Source of the DNA: Ilex aquifolium
Lineage: Eukaryota > Streptophyta > Magnoliopsida > Aquifoliales > Aquifoliaceae
DNA length: 64,000 nucleotides
Assembly (NCBI GenBank): GCA_951799425.1
Contig: OX637402.1
Span: 1,550,501-1,614,500 of the forward strand
Direction: 5' to 3'
Position 1 is the stretch's first letter. Every line of letters begins with the position of its first letter. This document shows positions 63,078 through 64,000 of this stretch, one piece after another. Below the pieces are notes generated by a model. That model was not told where the DNA came from, searched no databases, and saw only the letters and a program-made list of their open reading frames with translations. The position numbers and the translations under genes are program-made.

Positions 63078-64000
63078 TGTAACACCCCGAATTTTCTTTT
63101 ATATATTTATAGAGATATATATATATAGTAAATAAAAAGTGTAAATATGTAGATATATGTAGTGACATAAGAATAAACCGTAGGAATAAATGTTATGGAG
63201 ACAATTTGATTGGGAAGTTACGTGTCGAAGATGTTTAAACTTGGAAAGGGTGATTAGACAAGTTTCTAAAAGTTTGTAGGTCAAAATAATGATTCCACTG
63301 AATCCGGAAGGTCGAAAAATATTGGGAGTGGTAATATGGATGTATTGGAAGTTAGGAAGTGTCTCGGAGTTAAAATACACTTTAGCGAGAATTTGGGTAA
63401 AAATGGGTATTGAACACTACTTAGTGTTTTGGCCATAACTTTTTATCTTTAAGTCCAATTAATCTGAAATTTTTGCAGTAGATAGTAGACATCTAGGGAA
63501 ACAAAAGTATGTCTCATGAACATTTTCCAATTCGACCTCTAAATGGGTCAAAACTGCATTGGAAGTTGAAACAAAAATCTGGCAGTCAAACCGTACCGGT
63601 ACGCCGAACTCCAGTAGCTAAACCGTACCGGTACGCCCGATAAAGCCAGCCCGATCCGACTGCGGGTCTTTCTGCATTTCCTCCACTATAAATACATTTT
63701 GTCACCTCCTTAGCCTTCATTACACCTCTCCAAACCCTAGAAAACATAAGAGAGGAAGAGAGAAAGAGAGAAACACAAGATCAAGAGAAAACAAGAGATT
63801 GAAGGGTTGATTCAAGATCAAAGCCCTAATTTTTCCAAGAACATCAAGGTAGGGGTTTTCTCTCACTCACTTACATTGAGGCTAGGGTATTTATATATGT
63901 ATGTTTTTGCTATCAATGGTATATATATGCTGTAGAATCATCATCTCTTAGGCTTTTTGCAAAGATTACATTGTTAGGGTTTAATACCCATTAAATCTCT
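63078..64000 (+). repeat. Partial last unit
   Basis: The first 923 bp of a unit, cut by the window end in the intron-like segment. It includes the twin palindromes, TATA box and splice donor, but not the CArG cluster. One change, TTTCTGCATTTCC (near 63670), lies shortly upstream of the TATA box. Confidence 0.9.

Larger units (their letters stand above)
26777..64000 (+). repeat. Tandem array of ~1.52-kb satellite units, right block
   Basis: Continuation of the same array in the same orientation. Unit 11 finishes at 28045. Complete units 12-34 start at 28046, 29563, 31086, 32609, 34132, 35657, 37182, 38705, 40228, 41751, 43274, 44801, 46324, 47847, 49370, 50893, 52416, 53939, 55462, 56986, 58509, 60032 and 61555. 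A partial unit starts at 63078. Lengths are 1523 bp except units 12 (1517), 16 and 17 (1525), 22 (1527) and 30 (1524). The TATA box, splice donor, twin palindromes and CArG cluster are kept throughout. No gene is called. The array continues past the window end. Confidence 0.97.

Overview
The window is plant nuclear heterochromatin, most likely from a eudicot. It holds one long head-to-tail tandem array of a non-coding unit of about 1.52 kb, interrupted once by an Athila-type Ty3/gypsy LTR retrotransposon. Three things point to a plant: the Athila-type polyprotein, a primer-binding site matching the 3' end of plant tRNA-Asp, and AAACCCTA (plant telomere-like) motifs in every unit. I see no host protein gene, rRNA, tRNA or CRISPR array.

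Layout. Positions 1-16709 are array: a partial unit, ten complete units and the first 256 bp of an eleventh. Positions 16710-26771 are the retrotransposon, on the minus strand. It has two 1399-bp LTRs that differ at one base in my reading, a 5-bp target duplication (AGTGG), a PBS, one uninterrupted gag-pol ORF of 1790 codons, and a 1.7-kb non-coding 3' region with two polypurine-tract/hairpin modules. Positions 26777-64000 are the rest of unit 11, 23 further complete units and a final partial unit. The array therefore shows 34 complete units (one split by the element) plus two partial ones. It runs through both window edges, so its full size is unknown.

Unit anatomy, in + orientation and starting at TGTAACACC: an AT-rich stretch with a variable (AT)n; a telo-box-like AAACCCTA in some copies; two 12-bp palindromes CGTACCGGTACG 32 bp apart; a TATA box (TATAAATA) with a CA start site 32 bp downstream; a GA-rich leader of about 130 nt without ATG that ends in a consensus 5' splice site (CAAG/GTAGGG); an intron-like AT-rich segment with two more telo-box motifs; and about 3.6 copies of a 101-bp sub-repeat carrying seven palindromic CCTTATAAGG sites. 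Those sites are perfect SRF-type CArG boxes, the class of site bound by MADS-domain proteins. The unit looks like an amplified promoter/leader or LTR-like segment. The many short open frames in it are chance by-products of near-identical repeats.

Most interesting signals: about 240 CArG palindromes, each inside a larger dyad whose outer arms show a paired change; at least 34 promoter plus splice-donor modules in the same orientation; a palindromic unit junction (ACAATATTGT) resembling a joined-end circle junction; clear higher-order duplication and mosaic units; and a very young, apparently intact Athila element inserted into the array.
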